NCBI GenBank assembly: GCA_003599415.1
Contig: QZKB01000137.1
Span: 1 to 59,209, forward strand
Source: Ignavibacteriales bacterium
GTDB taxonomy: Bacteria > Bacteroidota > Ignavibacteria > Ignavibacteriales > SURF-24
DNA length: 59,209 bases
Direction of reading: 5' to 3'
Positions 1-9,743 of the stretch are shown here, piece by piece (positions within the stretch are counted from its first letter, which is position 1; every line of letters starts with the position of its first letter). Below the pieces are notes generated by a model. It did no database searches and was not told the DNA's origin. It worked only from the letters and a program-made list of their open reading frames with translations. A program made the translations under genes and the position numbers.

Positions 1-344
1 AAATCATTATCATAGAAAATAATATCATCACGGTTTTTAAGATAGCCCCAAATATCAGGTTCGTATATTTCGGCGGCAACATAAAAATATTTTTCATCCC
101 AAAGCATTTTGCAGCGTGTTCTGAATCTGGGGATTGGTTTTGACAATCCTTCGATATCGATAAAATCATCTGTCCATTCTGCTTTTGTCCATGCCTGCTC
201 GGTCAAGTTTCCATCAACCTTCAGGGATTCATCTGATTTGTAACAAATATATTTCTTTGGTGAAAATTCAATTGACGGTTTTGGTATTGACTGTGCGAAA
301 TAAATTGTAGCTGACAGAAAAATTATAATAAATGATTTCAGCAT
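1..344 (-). CDS. Carbohydrate-binding family 9-like secreted protein, 3' part missing
   Basis: Reading leftward from the ATG at 344-342, an open frame runs off the window edge; 114 residues are visible. It begins with a signal peptide ([19 protein letters not shown], cleavage likely after AQS). The mature part has [13 protein letters not shown], then [16 protein letters not shown], then [20 protein letters not shown] 'VDGxLxExAW' start followed by 'wDdeyLYvaaei.d' is the pattern of CBM9/DOMON-like domains that occur at the N-terminus of Bacteroidota outer-membrane or secreted glycan proteins. It lies 95 bp downstream of the GH130 gene in the same direction. Function beyond probable sugar binding cannot be given because most of the gene is outside the window. 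Confidence 0.7.
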   Translation of the reverse strand, partial: MLKSFIIIFLSATIYFAQSIPKPSIEFSPKKYICYKSDESLKVDGNLTEQAWTKAEWTDDFIDIEGLSKPIPRFRTRCKMLWDEKYFYVAAEIYEPDIWGYLKNRDDIIFYDND

Positions 345-394
345 AATAACTATCCGGGATAATATTTAGTGTTATAAAATTATTGTTTCGTATT

Positions 395-430
395 CACCGC
401 AAATCCGCCGGAGGCGGAGCTAAGACACAA
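395..430. repeat. Short GC-rich hairpin element between GH130 and CBM9-like genes
   Basis: The stem TCCGCC (404-409) and GGCGGA (413-418) closes on a GGA loop. The element is much more GC-rich than its surroundings. It has no T-run on either strand, so it is not an obvious terminator. It resembles the small dispersed hairpins found in many genomes of this group, but a second copy is not visible in this window. Confidence 0.4.
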
Positions 431-439
431 AGAAAATAT

Positions 440-1402
440 TTATAGTTTTGCGGCTTCAATTAATTCTTTAATAGTTGATGTTGCAAGACCAACAACTGTA
501 TCTGCTGCGCCATAATAAACTAATACTTTACTTTCAGGTTTGGCAAAACCCTCTTCATCAAACTCTTCCACTATCATTCCACTGGGGAACACAACATTCT
601 GCACTTGACCCGTTAATTCATAAATTTCTCTTGGCTCAAGAATATTATATTTGCCTCTTCCGATTATTATGGAAGGATCATTTAAATCATGAAGAGAAAC
701 GCCGGCCTGGTAAATATTAGAACTGGCAAAATGAGTTGCAACTCCGTGATAAATATGTAACCAACCTTCTCTTGTTTTTACAGGGGTGGGACCTGAACCG
801 ATATTTTCATCCCAATAATGAAATCGTCCGCTCATTACTGCTTTTACTGTTTTCCATTTCATAAGATCATCAGATTCTGACATGCAGATTGTATTGCCTG
901 ACGACGGTCCGCCTTCAAGCTGAACTTTATTTGGTCTGTCGAAGCGTACATATTTGCCGTTTATTTTTTCAGGGAATAAAACCCCGTTGCGGATATCACC
1001 GTCGGAAACAATACCAAGAAATTCATACTCATTAAATGATTTTGTTTTTGCAAGTCCCAGTGAACAGCCCGCGTCCATATCCATCGCAAACATAACATAA
1101 TAATTATCTTCCAGCATTGTAATACGCGCATCGTAGATGTGATAAATTTTCTCTTTAATCTTTTCAATTCCTTTAAATTCAACAATCTTGTTTTCAACTT
1201 TAAAATCAATGCCGTTATCGCTTTCCGCCTGCATAATAAAAGTTTCTCTTCCCCTGTTCTGTACACGAAGCAGGAGAATATATTTGCCGTTATATTTAAT
1301 TGCGCCAGGATTAAAAACTGATGAAACATCTACTACATTTGGATAAACGTCAGGAATATCCATGCGTGTAAGGATTGGATTTTTTGTATTTCGTTTTAAC
1401 AT
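440..1402 (-). CDS. GH130 family beta-mannoside phosphorylase/hydrolase
   Basis: A 320-residue protein with no signal peptide, so cytoplasmic. GH130 enzymes mostly cleave beta-mannosides by phosphorolysis; the Man-beta-1,4-GlcNAc phosphorylases act on the N-glycan core and yield mannose 1-phosphate. Visible family features are the early LLRVQNRGRE segment, YDARIT (the Asp near residue 91 sits where GH130 keeps its catalytic acid), GSGPTP, IYHGV, and the C-terminal VYYGAADTVVGLA, a strong five-bladed-propeller GH130 hallmark. Length matches the family. The gene follows the GH18 and GH94 genes, all leftward, which suits the last intracellular step for Man-GlcNAc. The exact subfamily, and so phosphorylase versus hydrolase, is not settled by eye. 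Confidence 0.88.
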   Translation of the reverse strand: MLKRNTKNPILTRMDIPDVYPNVVDVSSVFNPGAIKYNGKYILLLRVQNRGRETFIMQAESDNGIDFKVENKIVEFKGIEKIKEKIYHIYDARITMLEDNYYVMFAMDMDAGCSLGLAKTKSFNEYEFLGIVSDGDIRNGVLFPEKINGKYVRFDRPNKVQLEGGPSSGNTICMSESDDLMKWKTVKAVMSGRFHYWDENIGSGPTPVKTREGWLHIYHGVATHFASSNIYQAGVSLHDLNDPSIIIGRGKYNILEPREIYELTGQVQNVVFPSGMIVEEFDEEGFAKPESKVLVYYGAADTVVGLATSTIKELIEAAKL

Positions 1403-1438
1403 ATTAATTTTTCTTTTATTGGTAATGAAAAGATAACG

Positions 1439-2659
1439 TTATTTACTTAGAATCATTTTGATGGTTTTAGTATATGATTTATAATTTTCTGTTTCAACTA
1501 TTAGTCTGGCAAAATATACTCCGCTTGAAAGCGCAGAGGCGGATCCGCTTCCGGCGGTAAATTCTGCAGAATAATTTCCGGCAGGTTTTACCTCATCCGC
1601 TAAAGTTATAATCTCTCTTCCGAGCATATCGTAAACTTTCAGACTTACTCTTCCATTTTGAAGTAACGAGTATGAAATTGTTGTTGAAGGGTTAAATGGA
1701 TTTGGGTAATTCTGCAGCAAAGCAAAACTCTGTGGTATATTTTGTTCCGGTTCATTCACCTCTGTTGATGGAACAGTTAATGATCTGAAGACAGAATCCG
1801 TATATGATTTTAGGTTGTTAGCTGCATATACCATCACACCGGCTTTTGTACCAGTTGTAGGCTGCCATTTTGCAACGTTAGTTGCATAAGTTAAATCGAA
1901 GTAGTCGTTAAGTACACCAATCATTGTTTTGGAATTGCCAATGGAATTAGCCCACTGGTTAAAACGCAAAACATAGAAAGATGAGAAATAAGCCATGTCC
2001 ATTATAAAATTCATGTACGAAGTTATCTCTGCAGATTGACCTAACTTTGGACCCGGCGCGCCGCCCGAATATATTGCTGCAATATACATTTGGGATGAAC
2101 TATCGGAAGATTTAGGTCCGAAATATTTACCAAGCTCCTTTAATAAATTCTTGTATGCTTCATTCCACGAAGCTCCATGTTCTATATCAAGGGAGATGCC
2201 GTCAAGATGCAGGGAATCGATTGCACAGGCTTTAATAAATGCTGCGAACTGTTTGTAATCATAACCAATTCCATCATAAGTCGTGAATGGTGTTGAAGTG
2301 CTCCAGGAGGCTGCATCATCAACGTTTATCAATACTTTAACACCCCGTGATTGCAGAATTCTTACATCTCTTATTATTTCGCTATAGTAATGATAATTAA
2401 CATTTCTCATCCAGCCGGTTTCGTAGTGAACAGAATCTGCCAATTCCCATAGCTTTCCTTCAAACAGTACAACTACATTCGCCTCATCTGTAAAAGATGT
2501 AAGCGGGTAATGATCTGGTCCGCCGGAATCATAAACGTAGTAGGCAACTTTATTATTTCCGGCAGATGGAATTTCAGCATTAAGGTTTTGAATAAGTGGA
2601 GAAGCAAGAATAATTAAAAAAAATATTGCAGAAGAAATTTGTGGTAAATTTTTTTTCAT
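1439..2659 (-). CDS. T9SS-secreted GH18-like glycosidase (endo-beta-N-acetylglucosaminidase-like)
   Basis: A 406-residue protein with a signal peptide (about 1-28), a TIM-barrel-like domain, and a type IX secretion sorting domain at 316-406 (QNYPNPFNPSTTI..., LKVYDMLGREI, LSSGVYFARL, final KTIKMILSK). Residues 153-160 read DGISLDIE, which fits the DGxxxDxE active-site signature of GH18, with E160 as the acid. GH18 includes chitinases and the endo-beta-N-acetylglucosaminidases that cut the chitobiose core of N-glycans. Here the neighbouring mannosidases and GH130 favour the endo-glycosidase reading, but this is inference. It is the only protein in the island with a T9SS tail, so it is probably released or held at the cell surface as a first attack enzyme. 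Confidence 0.78.
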   Translation of the reverse strand: MKKNLPQISSAIFFLIILASPLIQNLNAEIPSAGNNKVAYYVYDSGGPDHYPLTSFTDEANVVVLFEGKLWELADSVHYETGWMRNVNYHYYSEIIRDVRILQSRGVKVLINVDDAASWSTSTPFTTYDGIGYDYKQFAAFIKACAIDSLHLDGISLDIEHGASWNEAYKNLLKELGKYFGPKSSDSSSQMYIAAIYSGGAPGPKLGQSAEITSYMNFIMDMAYFSSFYVLRFNQWANSIGNSKTMIGVLNDYFDLTYATNVAKWQPTTGTKAGVMVYAANNLKSYTDSVFRSLTVPSTEVNEPEQNIPQSFALLQNYPNPFNPSTTISYSLLQNGRVSLKVYDMLGREIITLADEVKPAGNYSAEFTAGSGSASALSSGVYFARLIVETENYKSYTKTIKMILSK

Positions 2660-2682
2660 TTAAAAATAATTCTTGATAATAA

Positions 2683-2725
2683 AAAAATATCTGTCGGAAT
2701 AATTTCTTATTCCGGCAGAGTTTTT
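2683..2725 (-). terminator. Rho-independent terminator downstream of the GH94 gene, possibly bidirectional
   Basis: A 12-bp stem, CTGTCGGAATAA (2691-2702) with TTATTCCGGCAG (2707-2718), has one G-U pair and a 4-nt loop TTTC. Read leftward it is followed by AT and then a run of seven T; read rightward it is followed by AG and five T. It ends transcription from the GH94 gene and isolates the GH18-GH130 pair, which would then need its own promoter between about 2,660 and 2,690. Confidence 0.65.
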
Positions 2726-2789
2726 ATAAATAGATTCGTGAATGCTATTTTGAAAACAACCGGATCAGGTGGAGAACAATGTTGTAGTA

Positions 2790-5165
2790 TTAATTTCCCA
2801 TTACTACTTTAACACAACAAACCTCAGTTCCGGTCACCGGTAAAACGTTTCCCTGAATAACCTTTCCGTCAACGCTAATCTGCTTTACTCCGTGTTCAAC
2901 ACCATCCGGATTCTCGACTTCAATTTTATAAATAGTGCCTCTGTATTTTCTTTCTACTTTGAATGATTTCCATTCTGAAGGTATTACGGGATCTATCATT
3001 AAACCCGGGTAAGTTGGCCTTACTCCTGTAATGTAATCAAATGCAATTCTGTACATCCAGGAAGCAGTTCCGGTTTGCCAGGAATGACTTGCTTTGCCCG
3101 GTTCACTATGTTCATCGCTTGTAATATATTGAGAGTAAACGTATGGTTCAGCTTGATAGATATCTGAGTCAACCCTGTTTGGAAGAAGTTTTTTGAAATA
3201 TTCAAAAGCCTGGTTTCCCCTGCCCATAAGGCATTCTGCCTGGATTAACCAGCAGGTAGGGTGATTAAAGACGGCTGCATTTTCTTTTTTACCGGCCACG
3301 CATCTTGTAATCAAACCAATTTTAGGATCAATTTCTCTGAAAGCAGGGGCACATATTTTTGGACCGTATTCCGAATCAAGATATTTTTTTGCACTATCAA
3401 GAGCGGAAATTAATCTTTTTTTATCCGGCAATTTTGCAAGTACGGGCCAGCTTTGAGTATTTATAAAAATTTTACCATAAGTATTTTCTTTCGAACCAAC
3501 TTTTTTATCCTTCTCCCCGAAAGCTCTTATATACCATTCACCATCCCAGCAATAGTCATCTATGCTCTTGCTTATTTTGTCACGTAAAACTTTTATGTCT
3601 TTGCTTTCTACATTTATATTTTCCAAAAGGTCAATAAACCTGTTCAGCATTGTAACATAAAACATAGCGCCCCAAACGCTTTCACCGCCGTCATCTCCGC
3701 CTATATAATCTAGTGTATCGTTCCAGTCTCCTCTTCCAAAGAAAGGAAGATTGTGTTTTGCAAGATTATTCTCAACAAACTTTACTACTGCAAACATGTG
3801 TTCAAGGATAGTTCCTTCACTATTATCAGCAAATGGAGCAAGTTGTTCAAGGATTGAAAAATCTCCAGTCTCCTGGATATATACTGTAACTGCAAGGATG
3901 AACCAGAGAGGATCATCGCAATGCTTGGTTAATTCTCCGGCTCCTTCATTATAAAAATGATGATAAGCTCTGCCGTCTGTAAACATTTGTTTTGCTAAAA
4001 ACAAAATTCTTTCTTTTGCTTTTTCAGGGTCCGAAATAGTAACTGCTATAACGTCCTGCGAAGTATCCCTGAAGCCGAAGCCGCGGCTTATTCCCCAGTA
4101 ATAAAAACTTGCGACTCTTCCAACATCAAAAGCAACTCTTGCCTGGTATTGTATCCAGTAATTCATAAAAGTATTTAATGTTTTGTCGGATGTTTCAACT
4201 TTAGCATGATTAAAAAAGCCATCCCACCAGGATCTTACTTCATTTAATGCTTTATCAATTTCATCTACAGAAATATATTTTTTAAGAGCTGAGATTTTCT
4301 GGGATTCAAATTCTGTTTTAGGAATTACACCCAGAGAGAAAATTACATCTTTGGATTCACCTGGAAGTAATTCTATATCAACCTGAAGCACACCGACTGT
4401 GTTTCCGAAATCCGTGTCCTTGCAGGTGAGGTTATCTATTTCAATTGCTTCGGGGTTATTTTCGTTCCTGTACAAACCAATAAAACGTTCGCGCAAAGTT
4501 TCATATTTAACAACCGGTTGATTAACACTGAAGAATGCCCATTGATCCCACTCCTGGTTTTCCTGCTGCTGTGTACCGCTTGATTGTGTTACCCAGTATG
4601 TCTTTGTAGCAAAAATTGAATTTAGATTTTTATCAAAGTGAACACGGTTAAAATGCTGATCATCGCATTGATTTATAATGTCGATCATTCCATGTCCAAG
4701 TGCAAACTCAACATAACCGTATAAAGATAAACGGCGGGTTTTATTTGAATTGTTTTTGACCGAGGCTTTCCAGATTTCCCTGTTATCATCCATGGGGACA
4801 AAGTATAAAACAGAAGAATTTATTTCTTCAATTTCAGATTCAATGCGTGTGTAGCCGAATCCGTGGATTGTTTTATATGCATCGCTGTTTTTACCAACAG
4901 GCTGCCAGGATAAGCTCCATAATTCCTTTGTGTCTTTATCTTTTACATAGATATATTTTCCGGGGCGGTCAGGCGGGACGTCATTAATTCTGTATCTGGT
5001 TATTCTTCCGTGCAGGGGATTTTTGAAATAACTTATTCCGCCAGCGTTATTTGATATTGTAGCGAAGTAATTTCCATTATAAATATAATTTATCCAGGGA
5101 GTAGGTGTTTTTGGGTTTGTAATTATAAACTCTTTTCCGTCATCAGAAAAGTAACCATAATTCAT
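2790..5165 (-). CDS. GH94 glycoside phosphorylase (chitobiose/cellobiose phosphorylase type)
   Basis: A 791-residue protein with no signal peptide and a good GGAGG site six bases before the ATG. GH94 enzymes phosphorolyse beta-linked disaccharides in the cytoplasm, giving a sugar 1-phosphate. The start (NYGYFSDDGKEFIITNP), NNAGGISYF, DRPGKYIYVKD and SWQPVGKN match the N-terminal beta-sandwich of chitobiose and cellobiose phosphorylases. In the (alpha/alpha)6 barrel, GFRDTSQD (about 364-371) is a conserved substrate loop and GRGDWNDTLD (477-486) carries the catalytic Asp. Length is normal for the ~800-residue phosphorylases, not the giant cyclic-glucan synthases. In this N-glycan-like island N,N'-diacetylchitobiose is an attractive substrate, but cellobiose or cellobionate cannot be excluded from sequence inspection. 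Confidence 0.88.
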   Translation of the reverse strand: MNYGYFSDDGKEFIITNPKTPTPWINYIYNGNYFATISNNAGGISYFKNPLHGRITRYRINDVPPDRPGKYIYVKDKDTKELWSLSWQPVGKNSDAYKTIHGFGYTRIESEIEEINSSVLYFVPMDDNREIWKASVKNNSNKTRRLSLYGYVEFALGHGMIDIINQCDDQHFNRVHFDKNLNSIFATKTYWVTQSSGTQQQENQEWDQWAFFSVNQPVVKYETLRERFIGLYRNENNPEAIEIDNLTCKDTDFGNTVGVLQVDIELLPGESKDVIFSLGVIPKTEFESQKISALKKYISVDEIDKALNEVRSWWDGFFNHAKVETSDKTLNTFMNYWIQYQARVAFDVGRVASFYYWGISRGFGFRDTSQDVIAVTISDPEKAKERILFLAKQMFTDGRAYHHFYNEGAGELTKHCDDPLWFILAVTVYIQETGDFSILEQLAPFADNSEGTILEHMFAVVKFVENNLAKHNLPFFGRGDWNDTLDYIGGDDGGESVWGAMFYVTMLNRFIDLLENINVESKDIKVLRDKISKSIDDYCWDGEWYIRAFGEKDKKVGSKENTYGKIFINTQSWPVLAKLPDKKRLISALDSAKKYLDSEYGPKICAPAFREIDPKIGLITRCVAGKKENAAVFNHPTCWLIQAECLMGRGNQAFEYFKKLLPNRVDSDIYQAEPYVYSQYITSDEHSEPGKASHSWQTGTASWMYRIAFDYITGVRPTYPGLMIDPVIPSEWKSFKVERKYRGTIYKIEVENPDGVEHGVKQISVDGKVIQGNVLPVTGTEVCCVKVVMGN

Positions 5166-5537
5166 AAATAGCCTCCGGGCTCTAAATACTAACGGGTATT
5201 TCCCAAACTCATTGTATTTCTTTCAACATAAGCCGGGGAAAGTGTTGGTCCGACTTCAAAGAACCTCACAATTATTTCGAAGGTGGGAAAACCATATATT
5301 TCAAAAGAAACATTTTATTTATTTTTTTCTAAAATTAACTTGGCGTTAAGTTATAGTTTATTTTATTAAAAAGCAAATCGTTTGCCCACTTTAAGATAAA
5401 TTTTATGATGCTTGGACTAATTTGCAATACCCCAGTTTATTTCAGACTGAAATTATCGAAATTGTTTTACTTGATTAAACCTTAACTCACTTTAGTGATA
5501 AATCATCTTCTGAAAGGGATGCCTGTAAATTTGTTGT
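5166..5537. promoter_or_regulatory. 372-bp regulatory gap upstream of GH94 with an operator-like inverted repeat
   Basis: The gap separates the ROK regulator gene from GH94. No open frame in it looks real. A perfect inverted repeat, TAACTT (5336-5341) and AAGTTA (5348-5353) around GGCGTT, lies about 170 bp before the GH94 start. The GGAGG ribosome site for GH94 is at about 5,172-5,176. No terminator for the ROK gene is evident. Its size suggests that GH94 has its own promoter, with the ROK protein as the nearest candidate regulator. Confidence 0.4.
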
Positions 5538-6716
5538 CTATGTTGCAAAAGGTAATCTGAAATAGTCTTCTAGTATTAATGCTGCCGCACCTACCGCAAC
5601 AGAATAATGGTGATGTTTATCTACAAGTATATTCAGAGTATTATTTGCAATAGATAATACTCTCATCTCAATTGCCTTGCGAACGGAATTGATCACTACT
5701 TCTGCCATCTCGGAAACAATACCGGTTATAATCAATGTATCCGGATTTAATAGTGCAACTGCGGGGCTAATAGTTTGTCCAACAATATTGCCAATCATAG
5801 AAAATACAAGTTTTGCAATTTCATCACCATTTTTTGCGGCTTCTAAAAGCAGTTCAATATCTATAGTTTCAAGAGGAGCAACATAATCTTTAAGAATTTT
5901 TCCTTCGGAGAATCTGCTACGGACAGTTGATAAAATTTCCTTTAGAGTCGGTAGATGAGGATAGAGTTCGCCGGCACAGAAGGAAGCACCATGATAAAGT
6001 TCGCCTTCTACTACAATTCCAATTCCAAGACCACTTACATTTTTATCAATTTCAACAAGTACAGTTAGATAATTTCTTTTTGATTTATCATTGCCATTCC
6101 ATTTTAATCCTACCGCAGCGGCATTAGCATTATTTTCAATTAAAACAGGAAAGGGAAGAGTACTTAATTTTTCAAATAGAGGAAAATTCATTTCGGGTAA
6201 AATACTTGACATGACAACAACGCCTTGTTGATAATCCACCACACCCGCAAATGCAACCCCCAGGCCCAGAACTTTATCAGTATCAATTTTATTTTCAATT
6301 ATAATTGCATCAACTACAGTAATAATTGTACTTGCCAATTCATCAACATTTCTGCCGATATCAAGTTTAATAATTCTTCTGGCAATAATACCGCCGTTAA
6401 AGTCCAGAATAACGGCAGTCATTTCACCTACTTCAATATCCAGACCGATTACATAAGCTGCTTCCCTGTTCAATTTCCAGATGTAAGGTTTCTTTCCGCC
6501 TTTCTCTGTTGAGCTGCCTTTACCAAAAAATGAAACCAATCCGCGTGAAGATAATTCCTTTAGGATATTAAATATTGTAGAAGGACGCATACCTGTTATT
6601 TTAACAAGGTCTGAACTTGAAATGATCTCATTCTCCTGAATGAGTTTTAAAACCACCTGTTCGTTAATATCTTTAACAACACGTGCATGAAAAGAGAGCA
6701 ACTTTTTTCCGTTCAT
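5538..6716 (-). CDS. ROK-family transcriptional regulator lacking the zinc cysteine motif
   Basis: A 392-residue NagC/Mlc/XylR-type protein. Residues about 10-85 form a winged helix (KLIQENEIISSSDLVKITGMRPSTI region), followed by a ROK sugar-kinase-like domain starting YVIGLDIEVGEMTAVILDFNG. The glycine-rich GLGIGIVVEGELYHGA and the GEL-x-P-H segment are present. The usual CxCGxxGCxE zinc motif that should follow is absent: the region reads PHLPTLKEILSTVRSRF. Many ROK regulators need that motif for fold and ligand sensing, so this one has diverged. It is the only classical one-component regulator inside the glycan island and lies 60 bp after GH92, apparently co-transcribed with it. A likely ligand is a glycan breakdown sugar (inference). 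Confidence 0.85.
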   Translation of the reverse strand: MNGKKLLSFHARVVKDINEQVVLKLIQENEIISSSDLVKITGMRPSTIFNILKELSSRGLVSFFGKGSSTEKGGKKPYIWKLNREAAYVIGLDIEVGEMTAVILDFNGGIIARRIIKLDIGRNVDELASTIITVVDAIIIENKIDTDKVLGLGVAFAGVVDYQQGVVVMSSILPEMNFPLFEKLSTLPFPVLIENNANAAAVGLKWNGNDKSKRNYLTVLVEIDKNVSGLGIGIVVEGELYHGASFCAGELYPHLPTLKEILSTVRSRFSEGKILKDYVAPLETIDIELLLEAAKNGDEIAKLVFSMIGNIVGQTISPAVALLNPDTLIITGIVSEMAEVVINSVRKAIEMRVLSIANNTLNILVDKHHHYSVAVGAAALILEDYFRLPFAT

Positions 6717-6776
6717 AATATCACTATGATATTTTTATCGATTGCAAATTTAGCGAATTATATTTTTAATGAACAA

Positions 6777-9728
6777 TTACTTAATTGAAATTTCGTCAAT
6801 AAATAACCAGGCCTTACTTCCCTTGCCAGGATGCCACTGGGGACAAATACCAACGCTTTTAGCAAAAACCTTTACATATCTTGCTTCAAGCCCTTCCAGT
6901 GATTTTTCAAAACTTTTCAAACCTAGTTCTGGTTTTGTCTCGTCAACTTTATAATCAAAACTTCCTGCCAGTGTAAAATTGTTTCCATCTGCTGAAACGG
7001 AGTATTCAATATGAGCAGGGAAAAATATCCAGGAGCCGGTATTCTGCAGAAAGTTTGCTTTTATGGATTTTACTTTTTCAATCTTACCAAGATTAATAAC
7101 TGCATCAAGGTCAACTCCTTCATACCCCTGCCATGCGTCAGTATGAAAATTATCTGTGCCTTTTATTCCGTCAATCAATCCGTAAGGTCCACCGCCTGTA
7201 TAGTTGTGATGATACTGTGTATTAAGCTTTATGGTTCTTCCGTCCGGCAGCTTGTTGAAGTTTGCAGTTACAACTTTACTGAAATTTCCGTTGCTGAAAC
7301 TAACCGCTTTAAGTTCTGTAGTATTTTTTAAAGTGATTGGTGAAGTGTATTTATTTTTTTTGTCGGTTGGATTAGAACCATCCAGAGAATAATAAATTTC
7401 CGAATCCTGATCGACTGAGGAAATTGTAACAACCGCTTCATCTTTAAATACTCTTTCACCGGAGGTAAGATAGGGAACAGGTACAAAATCAACATCAATA
7501 AATGATTTTGGTCTTGCGGAAATTTCTTTTCCCCATTCCGATGGTTTTGATCCCATCTCAAAAACAAGTTCTCCGCCGTTGGTAATATCTGAATGCTTTA
7601 TGAAAGTATAAGGATAATCTTTACCATTTAGTTTTACCGATTGCACATAATAATTCTTCTCAGAAAAATTATTTGCAGTTATTACAAACTTCTTGTTTCC
7701 GCTGGTATTGATTGTAATTTTTTTGAAATGAGGCGTACCGAGAATGTATTCATCGCTGCCGGGGCAAACAGGATAAAACCCTGATGCGCTTAGAACATAC
7801 CAGGCAGACATTTGGCCGCAGTCATCATTACCGCAAAGTCCATCGGGTTTATCTGTGTAAAGCTTTGTAAGTATATCATGAACTCTTTCCTGTGTTTTCC
7901 ACGGAGTGCCGGCATAATTATAAAGATAAGCCATATGATGACTTGGTTCATTGCCATGAGCATATTGGCCAATCAAGCCGGTAATATCAGATTGAAATCT
8001 TCCTGTAAGCTGTGGATTAGTTGTAAACAATTCGTCCAGCTTCTGAATGAAATTTTCGTCACCACCCATTAAATTAATTAAGCCATTAATATCCTGTGGT
8101 ACAAAAAAGCTGTATTGCCATGCGTTTGCTTCAGTATAATTACCGCTTACTGAATACGGATCGAAAGGTTCAAACCATCTTCCGTTTTTCTTTGCCCGCA
8201 TTAAAGATGTTGACGGATCAAACACATTTACGTAAAACTTAGCCCGGTTAATGAAATAATTATAATCCTCTTCTTTGCCAAGTGCCTTTGCCATCTTTGC
8301 AATACACCAGTCATCGTAAGCATATTCTAAAGTTTTTGATACGCTTTCATGTTCAAGATCCGACGGGATATAACCGAATTCTTTGTAGTAAGACAAACCA
8401 TGTTTATTTTCCATTGCACTTTTCTTCATAGCTTCGAATGCTTTTTCGGCATCAAAACCTTTTATGCCTTTAAAGTATGCATCTGTAATAACAGGAATTG
8501 AGTGGTAGCCAATCATTGTTCCCGTTTCGTTTGAAGCCAGTTCCCACACCGGTAGCAAACCCGATTCTTCATATTTTGCAATTAAGGATTTAACCATGTC
8601 AAGATCACATTCCGGATCTATTATAGTAAACAACGGATGCTCTGCACGGAATGTATCCCATAAAGAAAATACTGTGAAGATTTCCGAATCTTTAACGGTA
8701 TGAATCTTTCTATCCATTCCATAATATTTGCCGTCAACATCAGAGAAAGTGTTTGGCGTTAGTAATGAATGGTACATTGCAGTGTAGAATACTGTGTTTT
8801 CCTTTTCGTCAGAACTTTCAACCGTTATTTTGGATAATTCTTTTTCCCAGATATCATCAGCCGCATATCTGATCTTTTCAAAATCCCAGCCTGGTATTTC
8901 AGCAGTCAGATTTTTCCTTGCTCCTTCAACACTTACAAAAGATATTCCTACTTTAAGCAGAATTGCTTCATTCTCATTGGTTTCATAATCAACAAAAGCT
9001 TTTAGAAATTTTCCTCTCGCAGTTTTTGTATCACTTAAATTTTTATCATCCTGAATAATTCCGAATGATTTAAACGGTTTAGAGAATTCAGCAACAAAGT
9101 AAACATACCTGTCAGCAGCCCAGCCGCTCACTCTTTTATAACCCTCAATAGTTTTATTGTCAGTAAATTTTATTTCAGCTTCCTTTACCTGCGTCTCAAT
9201 ACCGTGGACAAGATCCAGAATTACATGAGATTTATCTGTCTTTGGAAAAGTATATTTATGAAAGCCTGCATGTTTTGTTACAGTTAATTCAGCTTTAATA
9301 TTATAATCAGCAAGCAGAACTGAATAGTAGCCTGCTTTAGCAATTTCATTTTCATGTTTGAATTGAGAACGATAACCTGAGCGGGGAGTTTTTTTATCTC
9401 CGGGATTAGTTTTTAATTCTCCGGTAGTAGGCATAAAAAGAATATCGCCGTAATCAGCACAGCCGGTACCGCTTAAATGTGTATGGCTGAATCCCATTAT
9501 TGAATTATCCGAGTAGTGATAACCAGAGCACCAGTCCCAGTCTTTAATATCAGTATCAGGACTAAGCTGTACCATACCAAAGGGTAAAGCAGCACCGGGA
9601 TAAGTATGTCCGTGTGCATCGGTTCCTATTTTAGGATTAACATATTCGGTTAATTTTTTCTGTGCAGTAACAGACACTGATAAAATAATAACAACAACAA
9701 GTGCCTTGAGGATTATATTCTTATGCAT
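6777..9728 (-). CDS. GH92 exo-alpha-mannosidase with C-terminal FN3-associated and discoidin-like modules
   Basis: A 983-residue exported protein (signal peptide about 1-22, VSVTAQ). GH92 enzymes are calcium-dependent inverting exo-alpha-mannosidases acting on N-glycan mannose antennae. Family motifs are clear: YVNPKIGTDAHGHTYPGAA, GFSHTHLSGTGCADYGD, HGNEPSHHMAYLYNYAG (about 590-606), TPWKTQ and GNDDCGQMSAWYV. After about residue 735 comes a chitobiase/FN3-associated domain (VVTISSVDQDSEIYYSLDGSNPTD). The final ~165 residues form the module shared with four other enzymes here (WQGYEGVDLDAVINLG, GSWIFFPA, CPQWHPG, KAWLFIDEI). GGAG stands five bases before the ATG. The gene sits 16 bp after the esterase gene, so they are one operon. 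Confidence 0.95.
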   Translation of the reverse strand: MHKNIILKALVVVIILSVSVTAQKKLTEYVNPKIGTDAHGHTYPGAALPFGMVQLSPDTDIKDWDWCSGYHYSDNSIMGFSHTHLSGTGCADYGDILFMPTTGELKTNPGDKKTPRSGYRSQFKHENEIAKAGYYSVLLADYNIKAELTVTKHAGFHKYTFPKTDKSHVILDLVHGIETQVKEAEIKFTDNKTIEGYKRVSGWAADRYVYFVAEFSKPFKSFGIIQDDKNLSDTKTARGKFLKAFVDYETNENEAILLKVGISFVSVEGARKNLTAEIPGWDFEKIRYAADDIWEKELSKITVESSDEKENTVFYTAMYHSLLTPNTFSDVDGKYYGMDRKIHTVKDSEIFTVFSLWDTFRAEHPLFTIIDPECDLDMVKSLIAKYEESGLLPVWELASNETGTMIGYHSIPVITDAYFKGIKGFDAEKAFEAMKKSAMENKHGLSYYKEFGYIPSDLEHESVSKTLEYAYDDWCIAKMAKALGKEEDYNYFINRAKFYVNVFDPSTSLMRAKKNGRWFEPFDPYSVSGNYTEANAWQYSFFVPQDINGLINLMGGDENFIQKLDELFTTNPQLTGRFQSDITGLIGQYAHGNEPSHHMAYLYNYAGTPWKTQERVHDILTKLYTDKPDGLCGNDDCGQMSAWYVLSASGFYPVCPGSDEYILGTPHFKKITINTSGNKKFVITANNFSEKNYYVQSVKLNGKDYPYTFIKHSDITNGGELVFEMGSKPSEWGKEISARPKSFIDVDFVPVPYLTSGERVFKDEAVVTISSVDQDSEIYYSLDGSNPTDKKNKYTSPITLKNTTELKAVSFSNGNFSKVVTANFNKLPDGRTIKLNTQYHHNYTGGGPYGLIDGIKGTDNFHTDAWQGYEGVDLDAVINLGKIEKVKSIKANFLQNTGSWIFFPAHIEYSVSADGNNFTLAGSFDYKVDETKPELGLKSFEKSLEGLEARYVKVFAKSVGICPQWHPGKGSKAWLFIDEISIK

Positions 9729-9743
9729 TTAAACTCCGTCGAA

